From positions 1 to 63,345 of the forward strand of contig DAIDGZ010000033.1 of NCBI GenBank assembly GCA_027452125.1: a DNA stretch of 63,345 nucleotides, in the 5' to 3' direction. The DNA is from Acidobacteriaceae bacterium. Its GTDB lineage: Bacteria > Acidobacteriota > Terriglobia > Terriglobales > Acidobacteriaceae. Under the pieces are notes generated by a model, which saw nothing but the letters and a program-made list of their open reading frames with translations, did not search any database and was not told where the DNA came from. Made by a program: the position numbers and the translations under genes. Positions 1 to 8,545 of this stretch are shown here, one piece after another; within the stretch, counting starts at the first letter, position 1, and each line of letters starts with the position of its first letter.

Positions 1-503
1 AAACCGGAGCCGAGCGAAAAGTTCAGTCCTAACTGAGCGAGCCAGCCACCAATCCAGATCCAGTGGGCAAGAAGCGGGAAGACGAACGCGGAGAGGATCG
101 CGGCGATGGCGCAGCCAGCGACCAGGCGGAGGCGGTCCGCACCAGAGCCCCAGGGAATGAGTCCAGCCATGGCTGCGGCGAGGAAACAAAAGAGCAGGCC
201 GAGTTGATCCTGCGGCAGTGCCGTGTTGAGGTTGCCCAGCAGAAAGGGACCCTGTCCGAGCCAGTTCCAGGGCTTGCCAGCGATGTGCGCAGTAAACGCG
301 CTGCTGGAGAGATTCCCCGCGAGGGATGCGCCGAGGAAGGCAAAGGCAAGACCACAGACAGCAACGATGGCCAGGTTGCCCAGCAGCGCCTGGGCCGCAG
401 AACGGGAGCGCCCCAGGCCGGTATTCATCAAGGCAACACCGGCGATGGCCAGCGGCGCGAGCAGCAAGAGCACGAGCGTGAGCAGGAAGACGGACTCGGT
501 CAT
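1..503 (-). CDS. amt: Ammonium transporter (Amt family), C-terminal part cut off by window edge
   Basis: This is the first 167 codons of an Amt/Rh/MEP channel, which moves ammonium or ammonia across the inner membrane. Reading the reverse strand from the ATG at 503 gives a hydrophobic N-terminus (MTESVFLLTLVLLLLAPLA), then a typical early Amt segment with MNTG. Further on come LIPWGSGADRLRL and HWIWIGGWLAQLG, which match the family stretches around LIPFGAVAERMRF and the conserved H-W-x-W-G-G-G-W-L. The frame stays open to base 1, so the rest of the gene lies outside the window. The start overlaps the stop of the upstream 62-codon ORF (ATGA), so the two are probably translated as a unit. No glnK-like gene is visible upstream here. 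Confidence 0.85.
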   Translation of the reverse strand, partial: MTESVFLLTLVLLLLAPLAIAGVALMNTGLGRSRSAAQALLGNLAIVAVCGLAFAFLGASLAGNLSSSAFTAHIAGKPWNWLGQGPFLLGNLNTALPQDQLGLLFCFLAAAMAGLIPWGSGADRLRLVAGCAIAAILSAFVFPLLAHWIWIGGWLAQLGLNFSLGSG

Positions 504-688
504 GAACGCTTCCCTCCACGCTGCGGCATGTGGCCACGCACGGCGACGGTGGCACCAAGCGCTTCAACAACAAGGCCGCATACGACAAACACAGCGCGCT
601 GTGCGGCGGCAGTGGCAGGGAAGAGTACGATGGCGGCGAGGATGAGGAAAAATCCGGCTGGCAGCGCCAGCAAACCGGCGTATTTCAT
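500..688 (-). CDS. Small membrane protein coupled to amt (unknown)
   Basis: A 62-residue ORF starts at ATG 688, which has a GAAAGGA ribosome-binding site just upstream on the reverse strand. A longer reading from 781 is possible, but its N-terminus is arginine-rich and unconvincing. The protein begins MKYAGLLALPAGFFLILAA and has two hydrophobic segments separated by a short ATAAAQ turn, then a basic tail (PQRGGKRS). The stop overlaps the amt start by four bases. I do not recognise a family. Context suggests a small partner or assembly subunit of the transporter, which is inference only. Confidence 0.55.
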   Translation of the reverse strand: MKYAGLLALPAGFFLILAAIVLFPATAAAQRAVFVVCGLVVEALGATVAVRGHMPQRGGKRS

Positions 689-923
689 GACCAGTCCTTT
701 CCGTGTGTTGCCGTGGCGGTGGGACCGCGGAAGACGAATGAAGGAGCGCCGACTGAACCTGGAGGATCGAACCAGATTCACAAGATAGGAATTTTCAGCG
801 GATTGGCCGCCAAGCCTTTACCGAATTCTAATGCATTGTGTTTTTAGCTAGAGGGAGCGGGTGCAGGATGCGGTGAGAATTTCACCCAAGCGCATTCGAT
901 TTCCCTGGAGGCTGAAGGACGCG

Positions 924-1283
924 ATGGATCTTCTGGAGCGGTTGGTGCAAAACCCGGCAGGCGCGCTGGCAATGCTGGCGTTTGCGGCATTTCTTGAGGC
1001 GTTTGGCGACTCGTTTTTTCAGGTAGGCTTTTACCGCTCGTCGGGTTGGGGACGGGTGGGGGCCATTGTGCTGGGGGCGCTGGTGCTGACCGCGTATGGC
1101 TCGGCAGTGAATGCGCCGCGCTGGGATTTTGGCAAGATGCTGGGCGTGTACGTGGTGCTTTTTTTTGTGGTGGCGCAGATCCTGAACAAAGTGCGCTTTG
1201 GGCAGGCGCCGACGCTGCCGATTTATGCCGGCGGGGCGCTGATTGTTTCCGGCGGGTTGGTGATCGCTTTCTGGAAGGGATGA
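924..1283 (+). CDS. YnfA/SMR-like small membrane protein
   Basis: This 119-residue protein has four predicted membrane segments. ATG 924 follows GAAGGA and is preferred to the upstream GTG at 861. The N-terminal part has a glutamate within a helix (AFLEAFGDSFFQ), the middle reads GALVLTAYGSAV, and the C-terminus ends in GGALIVSGGLVIAFW. This spacing, including a Glu in the first helix and a final G-x-x-L-I-x-x-G-x-x-I-x-x-F pattern, resembles the YnfA/UPF0060 branch of the small multidrug resistance superfamily. Substrate is unknown. It stands alone; the next gene is about 440 bases away. Confidence 0.5.
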   Translation: MDLLERLVQNPAGALAMLAFAAFLEAFGDSFFQVGFYRSSGWGRVGAIVLGALVLTAYGSAVNAPRWDFGKMLGVYVVLFFVVAQILNKVRFGQAPTLPIYAGGALIVSGGLVIAFWKG

Positions 1284-1437
1284 TGGCCCGTAGCGACGCC
1301 AAATTGTGGAGGGATTCCTGCCGCGCATTCTTCGCGAAGGAAGAGAGCACGACAGGCTGATCCGCATAGCGTCTCGTTTTGCGGTACGGCACTCGCCAGA
1401 GGTGCGATTGGCGTGTTAGCTTGAAACCATCTTCAGG

Positions 1438-1463
1438 CCTCCGGTGTGACTTTCCACTGGAGG
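1438..1463. other. Inverted repeat / hairpin
   Basis: CCTCCGGTG (1438-1446) and CACTGGAGG (1455-1463) can form a 9-bp stem with one G-T pair and an 8-base loop. No T-run follows, so it is not a standard intrinsic terminator. It may end or buffer the upstream gene's transcript or act in the leader of the act operon. Confidence 0.4.
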
Positions 1464-1572
1464 AATGGCGGAGCATTGCCGAAGAAAGTGTTGATCACAA
1501 CCGTATTTTTTAGTAGCAAATACGAGGCCGCGCGAGCGGCAATTTTTTTTGCAAAAATGCCCTGCGAAGCAC

Positions 1573-1600
1573 TTGCGTGTCGTTAGCTCGTTGGTATAGA
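1573..1600 (+). promoter_or_regulatory. Weak sigma70-like promoter candidate for the act-cox operon
   Basis: TTGCGT (1573-1578) and TATAGA (1595-1600) are 16 bases apart. Start of transcription would be near 1607, giving a leader of about 115 bases that contains the CRP-like palindrome. It is a low-confidence call because several AT-rich hexamers are available here. Confidence 0.3.
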
Positions 1601-1668
1601 TAATTGCTGCGAGGCAATCAGCCTCCAAAAGCGTTTTCTGCTCTTCCCCGAAGTTCGTACACAACCCA

Positions 1669-1684
1669 TGTGACCGCCATCACA
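1669..1684. promoter_or_regulatory. CRP/FNR-family operator-like palindrome upstream of actA
   Basis: TGTGA-CCGCCA-TCACA is an exact match to the two half sites of the Escherichia coli CRP consensus with the correct 6-base spacer. Its centre is 45 bases upstream of the actA start codon. The position suits regulation of the respiratory operon by a CRP/FNR-type factor. No such factor with a DNA-binding domain is encoded in the window. Confidence 0.55.
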
Positions 1685-1721
1685 GCGGCCACTTTTTACT
1701 ACAGCAGGCAGAGGATTTTTC

Positions 1722-2579
1722 ATGCCGCAGATTTTTGACCGTAGCTCCAACGCGCTTGCTCGGATGAGCTTGGTGTTGTCGGGAATACTCGTGATCGCTC
1801 TGGGAGTGACGCTGGACCAGCTCCAGCGCTCGCCGTGGGTGACGCGCCAGGGGCAGCGCGCGGACCAGCCGGTTCCATTCAGCCATAAGCACCATGTGCA
1901 GGGACTGGGATTGCAGTGCCAGTACTGCCACACGACGGTGGAGAAGTCCAGCTATGCGGGGATTCCGCCGACTCGGACATGCATGAACTGCCATGCGCAG
2001 ATCTGGACCAATGCGGCGCTGCTGGCGCCGGTGCGGAACAGCTGGGCGACGGGGCAGTCGATTCCCTGGATCAAGGTGCACGATCTTCCGGACTTTGTGT
2101 ACTTCAACCACTCGATTCACGTGAACAAGGGCATTGGCTGCTCGACGTGCCATGGCCGCGTGGATGAGATGCCGTTGATGTATGCGCAGAACACGCTGCA
2201 GATGGAGTGGTGCCTGGACTGCCATCGCAACCCGGCGAAGAATCTGCGGCCGACGAGCCAGATTTACAACATGGCCTGGGAGAAGCCTTCGCAGGACAAG
2301 CCGGTGTGGTGTTCCGCGGTACCGGGCGAGTCGGGTGTGCCGACGGCGGACAGCGTGAGCTGCGTGACGAAGGATCCGGCGACCAACGCGGCAGCGGCCG
2401 CAGCGCTGGCGCCGCCGGTGCTGCTGATGAAGGCGGCGCTGACCAGCGGCGGGGCGCAGGGAGCCGACCCCAGTTACACGAAGTTCACCAGCCAGGATGC
2501 GCTGGGGCACTTCCTTCTGGCGCACTACAAGATCAAGACGCCGCAACAGATCACGAGTTGCGATACCTGCCATCGGTGA
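1722..2579 (+). CDS. actA: Alternative Complex III subunit ActA, pentaheme cytochrome c
   Basis: ActA is the multiheme cytochrome c of Alternative Complex III, the quinol-oxidising complex that replaces bc1. The 285-residue protein has one N-terminal membrane segment (about 14-31) and then a periplasmic domain. Five CxxCH heme motifs are visible: CQYCH at about 66, CMNCH at 87, CSTCH at 140, CLDCH at 164 and CDTCH at 280, the last at the extreme C-terminus. Additional histidines (FSHKHH, FNHSIH) are likely axial ligands. It is the first gene of the operon, 9 bases before actB. An alanine-rich insert near 222-232 lies between hemes four and five. Confidence 0.93.
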   Translation: MPQIFDRSSNALARMSLVLSGILVIALGVTLDQLQRSPWVTRQGQRADQPVPFSHKHHVQGLGLQCQYCHTTVEKSSYAGIPPTRTCMNCHAQIWTNAALLAPVRNSWATGQSIPWIKVHDLPDFVYFNHSIHVNKGIGCSTCHGRVDEMPLMYAQNTLQMEWCLDCHRNPAKNLRPTSQIYNMAWEKPSQDKPVWCSAVPGESGVPTADSVSCVTKDPATNAAAAAALAPPVLLMKAALTSGGAQGADPSYTKFTSQDALGHFLLAHYKIKTPQQITSCDTCHR

Positions 2580-2588
2580 GCGGACCAC

Positions 2589-5500
2589 ATGAGCAAGATC
2601 AACCCATCCGCAAAGAGCGCGGATAACGACGCGGGGAATGCCGTGAACAACGACAACAACAACGCTCAGGATGCCCGTAGCGGCGCCGGCGCGCCAATGA
2701 CACTGGATGCGGTGCGTGCGCAGTTGCAGGGTGTAAAGGGCAAGAAGTTCTGGCGGTCGCTGGATGAACTGGCGGACTCGCCGGAGTTCCGCGCTGAGGT
2801 GGAGCGGGAGTTTCCCTCGGCGGCTCAGGAGTGGCTGGACCCAGTGTCGCGGCGCGGCTTTTTGCGCCTGATGGGTGCATCGATGGCGCTGGCCGGTCTG
2901 GCGGGTTGCACCAAGCAGCCGGACGAGACGATTTATCCCTATGTGAAGGCGCCGGAAGACCTGATCCTGGGCAAGCCGATGTACTTTGCCACGGCGCATC
3001 CCTTCCCCACGGGCGGCGTGCCGCTGCTGATGAAGAGCGACGAGTTCCGGCCGATCAAGGTCGATGGCAATCCTGAGCATCCCTACAATCGGGGCGGTTC
3101 CGATCCTTACTCGCAGGGCACGCTGCTGGATCTGTACGATCCGGACCGCTCGAAGAAGGTGACGTATCGCGGTGAGGATCGCGAGTGGATGGATTTTGCT
3201 CAGGCTCTGCGCGAGAAGGTGCAGGAGAGCAAAGACGGCACGGGGATTTACTTTTTGAGCGCCACGATCACTTCGCCGACCCTGGCGCGGCAGTGGCAGG
3301 CAGTACAAGCTGCGTATCCGAAGGCGAAGCTGGTGCAGTACGATCCGGCGATAGCGGGCACGTATGCCGAAAAGGGCATCAACACGCGGTATGCGCTGAG
3401 CGCCGCGGACGTGATTGTTTCGCTGGATGCGGACTTCCTGTCGAGTGCGTCGTATCCGGGCTTCCATGGGCTGGTGCGCGACTATGCCAACCGCCGCAAG
3501 GATCCCGCCGCGGGCATGAATCGCCTGTATGCGGTGGAGAGCATGACCACCACGACGGGCATGAAAGCCGAGCACCGGCTGAAGCTGCGGGCGAGCGAGA
3601 TTCCTGCGTTTGCCGCTGAACTGGCCAAGGCCGTGGGCGTGGCAGGGGTGCAGCCGCCGGCGTATGCCTGGACGAGCGAGCAGCAGGCGTTTCTGGCTGC
3701 GTTAGCCAAGGATCTGAAGGCTAATGCGGGCAAGAGTGCGGTGTTGCCGGGAATGTATCAGGACGCCTCAGTTGCAGAGTTGGCGCAGGCGATCAACGCG
3801 GCGTTGGGCAACGTGGGCAAGACGGTATTTGTGTCGCAGGAGACGGTGAATCCTCTGCCCAGCGATCAGATTGCAGACCTGAAGGCGCTGGTGGCCGATC
3901 TGAACGCGGGCAAGGTGGACTGGCTGGTGATTCTGAATGCCAACCCCATCTACACGACGCCTGCGGACCTGAACTTTGCGTCGGCCTTCAACAAGGCAAA
4001 CATAGTGGCTCATCTCGGGTCGCACATGGATGAGACGGGCCAGATCGCGCATTGGCACGTTCCGGCGGCCCACTATCTGGAATCGTGGAGCGATGTGCGG
4101 GCGTACGACGGCACGGTGTCGATTGTGCAGCCCATGATCGATCCGCTGTATGGGGGCCATACGGCGCACCACGTGCTGCAAATGCTGCTGAACGATCCGC
4201 TGGTGAGCCCGTATGATGCGGTGCGCGCCACGTGGCAGCAGGTGCTGGCGAAGAATAATAAAGGCGACTTTGAGTTGGGCTGGAGAAAGTCGCTGCATGA
4301 CGGATGGGTTGAGGGCACAGCTTTCGACACCGCTGCAAAGGCGAATGTTCCCGCTGAGTTTCACGGCAGCGTTCCGGCGCCGGCCTCGCAGGAGACGCTG
4401 GAGATCATCTACCGTCCGGATCCATCGATCTACGACGGGCGCTGGTCGAATGTTGGCTGGTTGCAGGAACTGCCCAAGCCGATCCTGAATCTGAGCTGGG
4501 ATAATGCCGCGATTGTTTCCGGTTACACGCTGACCAAGCTGGGCCTGAAAGAAGACGACATTGTTGAGCTGAATGTGGGCGGCAAGCGCGTACAGGCGCC
4601 GGTCGTGGTGGCTCCGGGGCATCCGGACAATTCGGTGACGGTGTACCTGGGTTATGGCCGGGAGTTTGCCGGGCGCGTGGGTTCAGGTGCGGGCTTTAAC
4701 GCATACCTGATTCGCACCGTGAACGCTCCGTTCTACACGGCCGGCAGCCTGCGCAAGTTGGATGGCAAGTGGGGCGTGGCGATAACCAAGAGCCACTACC
4801 AAGATCATCGTGGCGCGCGCTTCGGGCAGCAGGGCAGCGGAGACAACTCACTGGAAGCGGATGAGGCGCTGGGACCACGCGGGATTATTCGCTACGCCAC
4901 ATTGGAAGAGTTCAAGGTGAATCCGAACTTTGCGCACGAGGGCGAAGGGCGAGAGACGCCGGAGTCGGATACGTCGCTGTTCCCGAACTGGCAGTACAAC
5001 GAGGCGGCCTGGGGCATGTCCATCGACATGAACAGCTGCGTGGGCTGCAACGCCTGCATCGTGAGCTGCTATGCGGAAAACAACATTGCGGTGGTGGGCA
5101 AGCAGCAGGTGCGCATTGGCCGCGACATGCAGTGGATCCGTATCGACACTTACTTTGAAGGCGATCTGGCGGCGCCGCGGGCGCACTTTCAGCCGATGAA
5201 CTGCCAGCAGTGCGAGAACGCTCCGTGCGAGCAGGTGTGCCCGGTGGGCGCGACGGTGCATTCGTCGGAAGGCCTGAACGTGATGGTCTACAACCGCTGC
5301 ATTGGCACGCGCTACTGCTCGAACAACTGCCCGTACAAGGTGCGGCGCTTCAACTTCCTGCTGTTCTCGGACTACGAGACGGAGAGCCTGAAGCTGATGC
5401 GCAATCCGGATGTGACGGTGCGGACGCGCGGCGTGATGGAGAAGTGCAGCTACTGTGTGCAGCGCATCTCGGCTGCCAAGATCACGGCGGACAAGGAGAA

Positions 5501-5744
5501 TCGTCCGGTGCGTGACGGCGAGATTATCACGGCATGCCAGCAGGCCTGTCCGGCAGAAGCGATTGTCTTCGGCGATCTGAACGACAAGACGAGCCGCGCG
5601 GCCAAGCTGCGGGCCAACCAGCGGACCTATCAGGTGATTGCGGATGTAAACACGCGTCCGCGGACGACGTATATGGCTGAGGTTTTGAATCTGAATCCCG
5701 AACTGGAAGCAACGCCGGCGGAGCACATGCCGGCGAAGGGTTGA
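2589..5744 (+). CDS. actB: Alternative Complex III subunit ActB, molybdopterin-oxidoreductase-like and Fe-S fusion
   Basis: ActB is the large periplasmic subunit (1051 residues) that joins a molybdopterin-oxidoreductase-like domain to an NrfC/PsrB-type ferredoxin domain. A Tat-like [10 protein letters not shown] lies at about 88-96 and is followed by a hydrophobic stretch ending in a lipobox-like LAGC near 107, so the protein is probably exported folded and lipid-anchored. The C-terminal third carries cysteine clusters of the four-cluster type: [37 protein letters not shown] and CSYC with a later CQQACP. In characterised ActB proteins no molybdenum cofactor is bound and electrons pass through the Fe-S chain to ActA. 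The long N-terminal extension before the Tat motif is usual for the family. Confidence 0.93.
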   Translation: MSKINPSAKSADNDAGNAVNNDNNNAQDARSGAGAPMTLDAVRAQLQGVKGKKFWRSLDELADSPEFRAEVEREFPSAAQEWLDPVSRRGFLRLMGASMALAGLAGCTKQPDETIYPYVKAPEDLILGKPMYFATAHPFPTGGVPLLMKSDEFRPIKVDGNPEHPYNRGGSDPYSQGTLLDLYDPDRSKKVTYRGEDREWMDFAQALREKVQESKDGTGIYFLSATITSPTLARQWQAVQAAYPKAKLVQYDPAIAGTYAEKGINTRYALSAADVIVSLDADFLSSASYPGFHGLVRDYANRRKDPAAGMNRLYAVESMTTTTGMKAEHRLKLRASEIPAFAAELAKAVGVAGVQPPAYAWTSEQQAFLAALAKDLKANAGKSAVLPGMYQDASVAELAQAINAALGNVGKTVFVSQETVNPLPSDQIADLKALVADLNAGKVDWLVILNANPIYTTPADLNFASAFNKANIVAHLGSHMDETGQIAHWHVPAAHYLESWSDVRAYDGTVSIVQPMIDPLYGGHTAHHVLQMLLNDPLVSPYDAVRATWQQVLAKNNKGDFELGWRKSLHDGWVEGTAFDTAAKANVPAEFHGSVPAPASQETLEIIYRPDPSIYDGRWSNVGWLQELPKPILNLSWDNAAIVSGYTLTKLGLKEDDIVELNVGGKRVQAPVVVAPGHPDNSVTVYLGYGREFAGRVGSGAGFNAYLIRTVNAPFYTAGSLRKLDGKWGVAITKSHYQDHRGARFGQQGSGDNSLEADEALGPRGIIRYATLEEFKVNPNFAHEGEGRETPESDTSLFPNWQYNEAAWGMSIDMNSCVGCNACIVSCYAENNIAVVGKQQVRIGRDMQWIRIDTYFEGDLAAPRAHFQPMNCQQCENAPCEQVCPVGATVHSSEGLNVMVYNRCIGTRYCSNNCPYKVRRFNFLLFSDYETESLKLMRNPDVTVRTRGVMEKCSYCVQRISAAKITADKENRPVRDGEIITACQQACPAEAIVFGDLNDKTSRAAKLRANQRTYQVIADVNTRPRTTYMAEVLNLNPELEATPAEHMPAKG

Positions 5745-5753
5745 GGCGCAACG

Positions 5754-7172
5754 ATGGCAACCAGCGAAGTGAAACAAGTCGATCCGGGGATTGATCCCGC
5801 GACTGGAGAGTTCCGGGTCATCGGGCAGGGCCAGACCTTCCGGTCAGTGACCGAGAAGATCACGCGCATCGTGCTTACGCCGCATACGCCGCTGGGATGG
5901 TTTGCGTATTTTGGCGTGGGCGGAGCGGGCGTGACGGTGCTGATGGTTGCGCTTGTCTGGCTGTTCCTGAAAGGCGTAGGCATCTGGGCGGTGACGCAGC
6001 CAGTAGCCTGGGGCTTTGCCATCATCAACTTTGTTTGGTGGATCGGCATTGGCCACGCCGGGACACTGATCTCCGCGATTCTCCTGCTTTTCAAGCAGGG
6101 GTGGCGTAACTCGATCAACCGTTTTGCCGAGGCGATGACGATCTTCGCCGTGGTTTGCGCGGGCATGTTCCCGCTGATCCACCTGGGCCGTCCGTGGGTT
6201 GCCTACTGGGTATTTCCACTGCCCTTCACCATGAACGTATGGCCACAGTTCCGCTCGCCATTGATGTGGGACGTGTTTGCGGTATCGACGTACGCGACCA
6301 TCTCGGTGGTGTTCTGGTATATCGGCATGGTGCCTGACTTTGGCACGATGCGCGACCGGGCCGAGAGTAAGCTGGCGCAGTATGCCTACGGTATGCTGTC
6401 GCTGGGCTGGCGCGGCTCGGTGCGGCACTGGGCGCGCTATGAGACGGCTTCGCTGCTTCTGGCCGGCCTGGCTACGCCGCTGGTGCTCAGCGTGCATACG
6501 GTCATCAGCTTCGACTTCGCGGTGGCTGCTTTGCCGGGCTGGCACACGACGATTTTCCCGCCCTACTTCGTTGCCGGCGCCATCTACTCGGGCTTTGCGA
6601 TGGTGCTGACACTGGCGATTCCGCTGCGCAAATACTACGGGCTGGAAGCGCTGGTGACCGAGCGGCACATCGACAACATGGGCAAGGTGATGCTGGCCAC
6701 GGGCTTCATTGTGGGCTACGGCTACGGCATGGAAGTTTTCATGGCGTGGTATTCGGCCGATCACTGGGAAGCCTTCATGATGTGGAACCGCATGTTCGGG
6801 CCGATGGGCTGGTCCTATTGGGTGCTGGTGACATGCAACCTGTTTATTCCGCTGACCACGCTGTGGTCGCGCAAACTGCGCACCAGCATCACCTACATGT
6901 TCATCCTCTCGATCATCGTGAACACGGGCATGTGGTTTGAGCGCTTCGTGATCGTAGTGACGAGTCTTTACCGCGACTACCTGCCCTCTTCGTGGGGCAC
7001 GTATTACGCAACCAAGTGGGACTACATGACGTACATCGGAACGCTGGGGCTGTTTACCTTCCTGTTCCTGTTGTTTGTGCGCTTCCTGCCCATGATTCCG
7101 ATGTCTGAAATCCGCACGATGCTGCCCGCGGCCAAGATCAAGCCCAAGGCAGTGACGGAGGCTGGTGACTAA
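5754..7172 (+). CDS. actC: Alternative Complex III subunit ActC, NrfD/PsrC-like quinol-binding membrane protein
   Basis: ActC (472 residues) is the NrfD-like integral membrane subunit expected to hold the quinol site facing the ActB Fe-S clusters. The sequence shows about ten hydrophobic helices, including WAVTQPVAWGFAIINFVWW and MLATGFIVGYGYGMEVFMAWY, and conserved polar residues within helices. The charged N-terminal 40 residues are cytoplasmic. It starts 9 bases after actB, and its stop overlaps the actD start by one base (TAATG), so translation is coupled. Confidence 0.93.
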   Translation: MATSEVKQVDPGIDPATGEFRVIGQGQTFRSVTEKITRIVLTPHTPLGWFAYFGVGGAGVTVLMVALVWLFLKGVGIWAVTQPVAWGFAIINFVWWIGIGHAGTLISAILLLFKQGWRNSINRFAEAMTIFAVVCAGMFPLIHLGRPWVAYWVFPLPFTMNVWPQFRSPLMWDVFAVSTYATISVVFWYIGMVPDFGTMRDRAESKLAQYAYGMLSLGWRGSVRHWARYETASLLLAGLATPLVLSVHTVISFDFAVAALPGWHTTIFPPYFVAGAIYSGFAMVLTLAIPLRKYYGLEALVTERHIDNMGKVMLATGFIVGYGYGMEVFMAWYSADHWEAFMMWNRMFGPMGWSYWVLVTCNLFIPLTTLWSRKLRTSITYMFILSIIVNTGMWFERFVIVVTSLYRDYLPSSWGTYYATKWDYMTYIGTLGLFTFLFLLFVRFLPMIPMSEIRTMLPAAKIKPKAVTEAGD

Positions 7173-7714
7173 TGCCTGCACGCGAAGGAACGTACGGCCT
7201 GTTGGCTGAATTTGATACGCCGGGCGACCTGATCCGGGCCGCGCGGCAGGCGCGCCAGGATGGCTGGCGGCGACTGGACTGCTATACGCCCTACCCAGTG
7301 GAAGAGGCGGCGGAGGCGATTGGCTTCCATCGCAACAAGGTGCCGCTGCTGACGCTGATTGGCGCGATGATCGGCGGCGCCGCCATGTTCTCACTGGAGA
7401 CCTGGATCTCTGTGCTGGCCTATCCGTTAAACATCGGCGGCAGGCCGACGTACTCATGGCCGGCATTCCTGGTTCCTGCCTACGAGTGGACGATTTTGTG
7501 GGCTGGCCTCTCGGCAGCGTTTGGCATGCTGGCGCTGAATGGACTGCCGGCGCTCTATCATCCGCTGTTCAATGCGCCGAACTTCCGCAATGGTGCAACG
7601 ACGGATAAGTTCTTCCTGTGCCTGGAGGCGCTTGATCCCAAGTTTGACCTGGTGGAGACGAAGAGTTATCTGGAGAGCTTCCAGCCGGCTTCGGTGGTGG
7701 AGGTGGAGTACTGA
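7172..7714 (+). CDS. actD: Alternative Complex III subunit ActD (DUF3341)
   Basis: ActD (180 residues) is a small peripheral and membrane subunit of Alternative Complex III. The N-terminal part (YGLLAEFDTPGDLIRAARQAR, DCYTPYPVEEAAEAIGF) is the cytoplasmic alpha/beta domain typical of DUF3341. Two membrane helices follow (about 53-75 and 100-125), and then a C-terminal tail. Start and stop each share one base with the neighbours (TAATG and TGATG), a sign of tight translational coupling and fixed stoichiometry within the complex. Confidence 0.9.
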   Translation: MPAREGTYGLLAEFDTPGDLIRAARQARQDGWRRLDCYTPYPVEEAAEAIGFHRNKVPLLTLIGAMIGGAAMFSLETWISVLAYPLNIGGRPTYSWPAFLVPAYEWTILWAGLSAAFGMLALNGLPALYHPLFNAPNFRNGATTDKFFLCLEALDPKFDLVETKSYLESFQPASVVEVEY

Positions 7715-8535
7715 TGTACAGCGATCAGAAATCAGGGATCAGGGGTCAGAACGCCACCAACCGCAGGCACGGGAGCAAGAGCTCGCTCGCACTGGCGGGA
7801 CTCGCGGCGCTCTTTCTGGTGGCAGGCTGCCGCCAGGACATGCACAACCAGCCAAAGATGATTCCGCAGCGGGGAACGACGTTCTTTGCCGATCACCGCG
7901 GGGCGCGTCCACAGGTGTTGAACACGGTGGCGCGCGGACAATTGCATGAGGATAGTTACTTCTACACCGGCGTGGTGCAGGGGCCAAACGGCTACCGCCA
8001 GGAATCGAATCTGATGCCGTTTCCGGTGACCATGGAAGTGCTGAAGCGCGGCCAGGAAAAGTTCAACATCTACTGCACTCCATGCCACTCGCGCGTGGGT
8101 AATGGCCTGGGCATGATTGTGCAGCGGGGCTACAAGCCGGCAGCCAATCTGCACGACCAGGTGCGGATGGCGCAGCCAGTATCCCACTACTTCTACGTGA
8201 TGACGCACGGCTATGGCGCGATGCCGGACTACTCTGCGCAACTGGCGCCAGTGGATCGCTGGGCAGTGGCGGCGTATATCCGCGCGCTGCAGTTGAGCCA
8301 GGCGGCACCGGCAAAGGATGTGCCAGCGGGCGTGCAGGTGCAGAGCCTGAAGCAAATCGCCGAGGAAAAGGGATTGCCTGCCAGCTATGCACAGCCGTGG
8401 GCCCTGCCAACAACTGCAGTGCAAGCCTATGCGCACGTGAAGAGCGAAGGCACTCCGGCTATGGCTCCGGCCAACCCGGCAGATCCGCTGATCAAGATTC
8501 CTGCAAGCAAACCGGCCCCAGCGGCCATGAAGTAA
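7714..8535 (+). CDS. actE: Alternative Complex III subunit ActE, monoheme cytochrome c lipoprotein
   Basis: ActE (273 residues) is the monoheme cytochrome c subunit that can pass electrons onward to the oxidase. A signal segment ending in the lipobox LVAGC (about 35-39) predicts a lipid anchor. The heme motif CTPCH lies near residue 116, and a methionine in HGYGAMPDYS is a likely axial ligand. The N-terminal 25 residues before the hydrophobic stretch are polar and longer than usual, so an alternative start downstream cannot be excluded; the overlap of ATG 7714 with the actD stop favours this one. The Pro/Ala-rich C-terminal tail has no recognisable domain. Confidence 0.9.
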   Translation: MYSDQKSGIRGQNATNRRHGSKSSLALAGLAALFLVAGCRQDMHNQPKMIPQRGTTFFADHRGARPQVLNTVARGQLHEDSYFYTGVVQGPNGYRQESNLMPFPVTMEVLKRGQEKFNIYCTPCHSRVGNGLGMIVQRGYKPAANLHDQVRMAQPVSHYFYVMTHGYGAMPDYSAQLAPVDRWAVAAYIRALQLSQAAPAKDVPAGVQVQSLKQIAEEKGLPASYAQPWALPTTAVQAYAHVKSEGTPAMAPANPADPLIKIPASKPAPAAMK

Positions 8536-8545
8536 GGACGGAAGA

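Larger units (their letters stand above)
1284..1668. other. Intergenic region upstream of the respiratory operon
   Basis: No gene is supported here. The stretch holds an inverted repeat (1438-1463), a T-rich run near 1543-1552, a weak promoter candidate (1573-1600), and the approach to the CRP-like palindrome at 1669. The phrase near 1580 resembling the 5' end of a tRNA does not continue into a cloverleaf. Confidence 0.5.

Noticed and set aside
1490-1498. TGATCACAA element as a second CRP-like operator (also at 45229)
   Set aside because: Each has only one good half site; the dyad is not kept, so it was not called as an operator.
1578-1600. tRNA-like start (GTTAGCTCGTTGGTATAG)
   Set aside because: The following bases do not form anticodon or T arms or an acceptor stem; it is a chance similarity to the D-arm region.
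1680-3575. Open frame of 631 codons on the reverse strand across actA-actB
   Set aside because: It lies wholly over two well-supported genes, reads as Arg/His/Gln-rich low-complexity protein and has no recognisable domain; it is a high-GC antisense shadow.
5844-7466. Open frame of 540 codons on the reverse strand across actC
   Set aside because: Same nature: mirror of a membrane-protein gene with His/Arg-rich translation and no domain.
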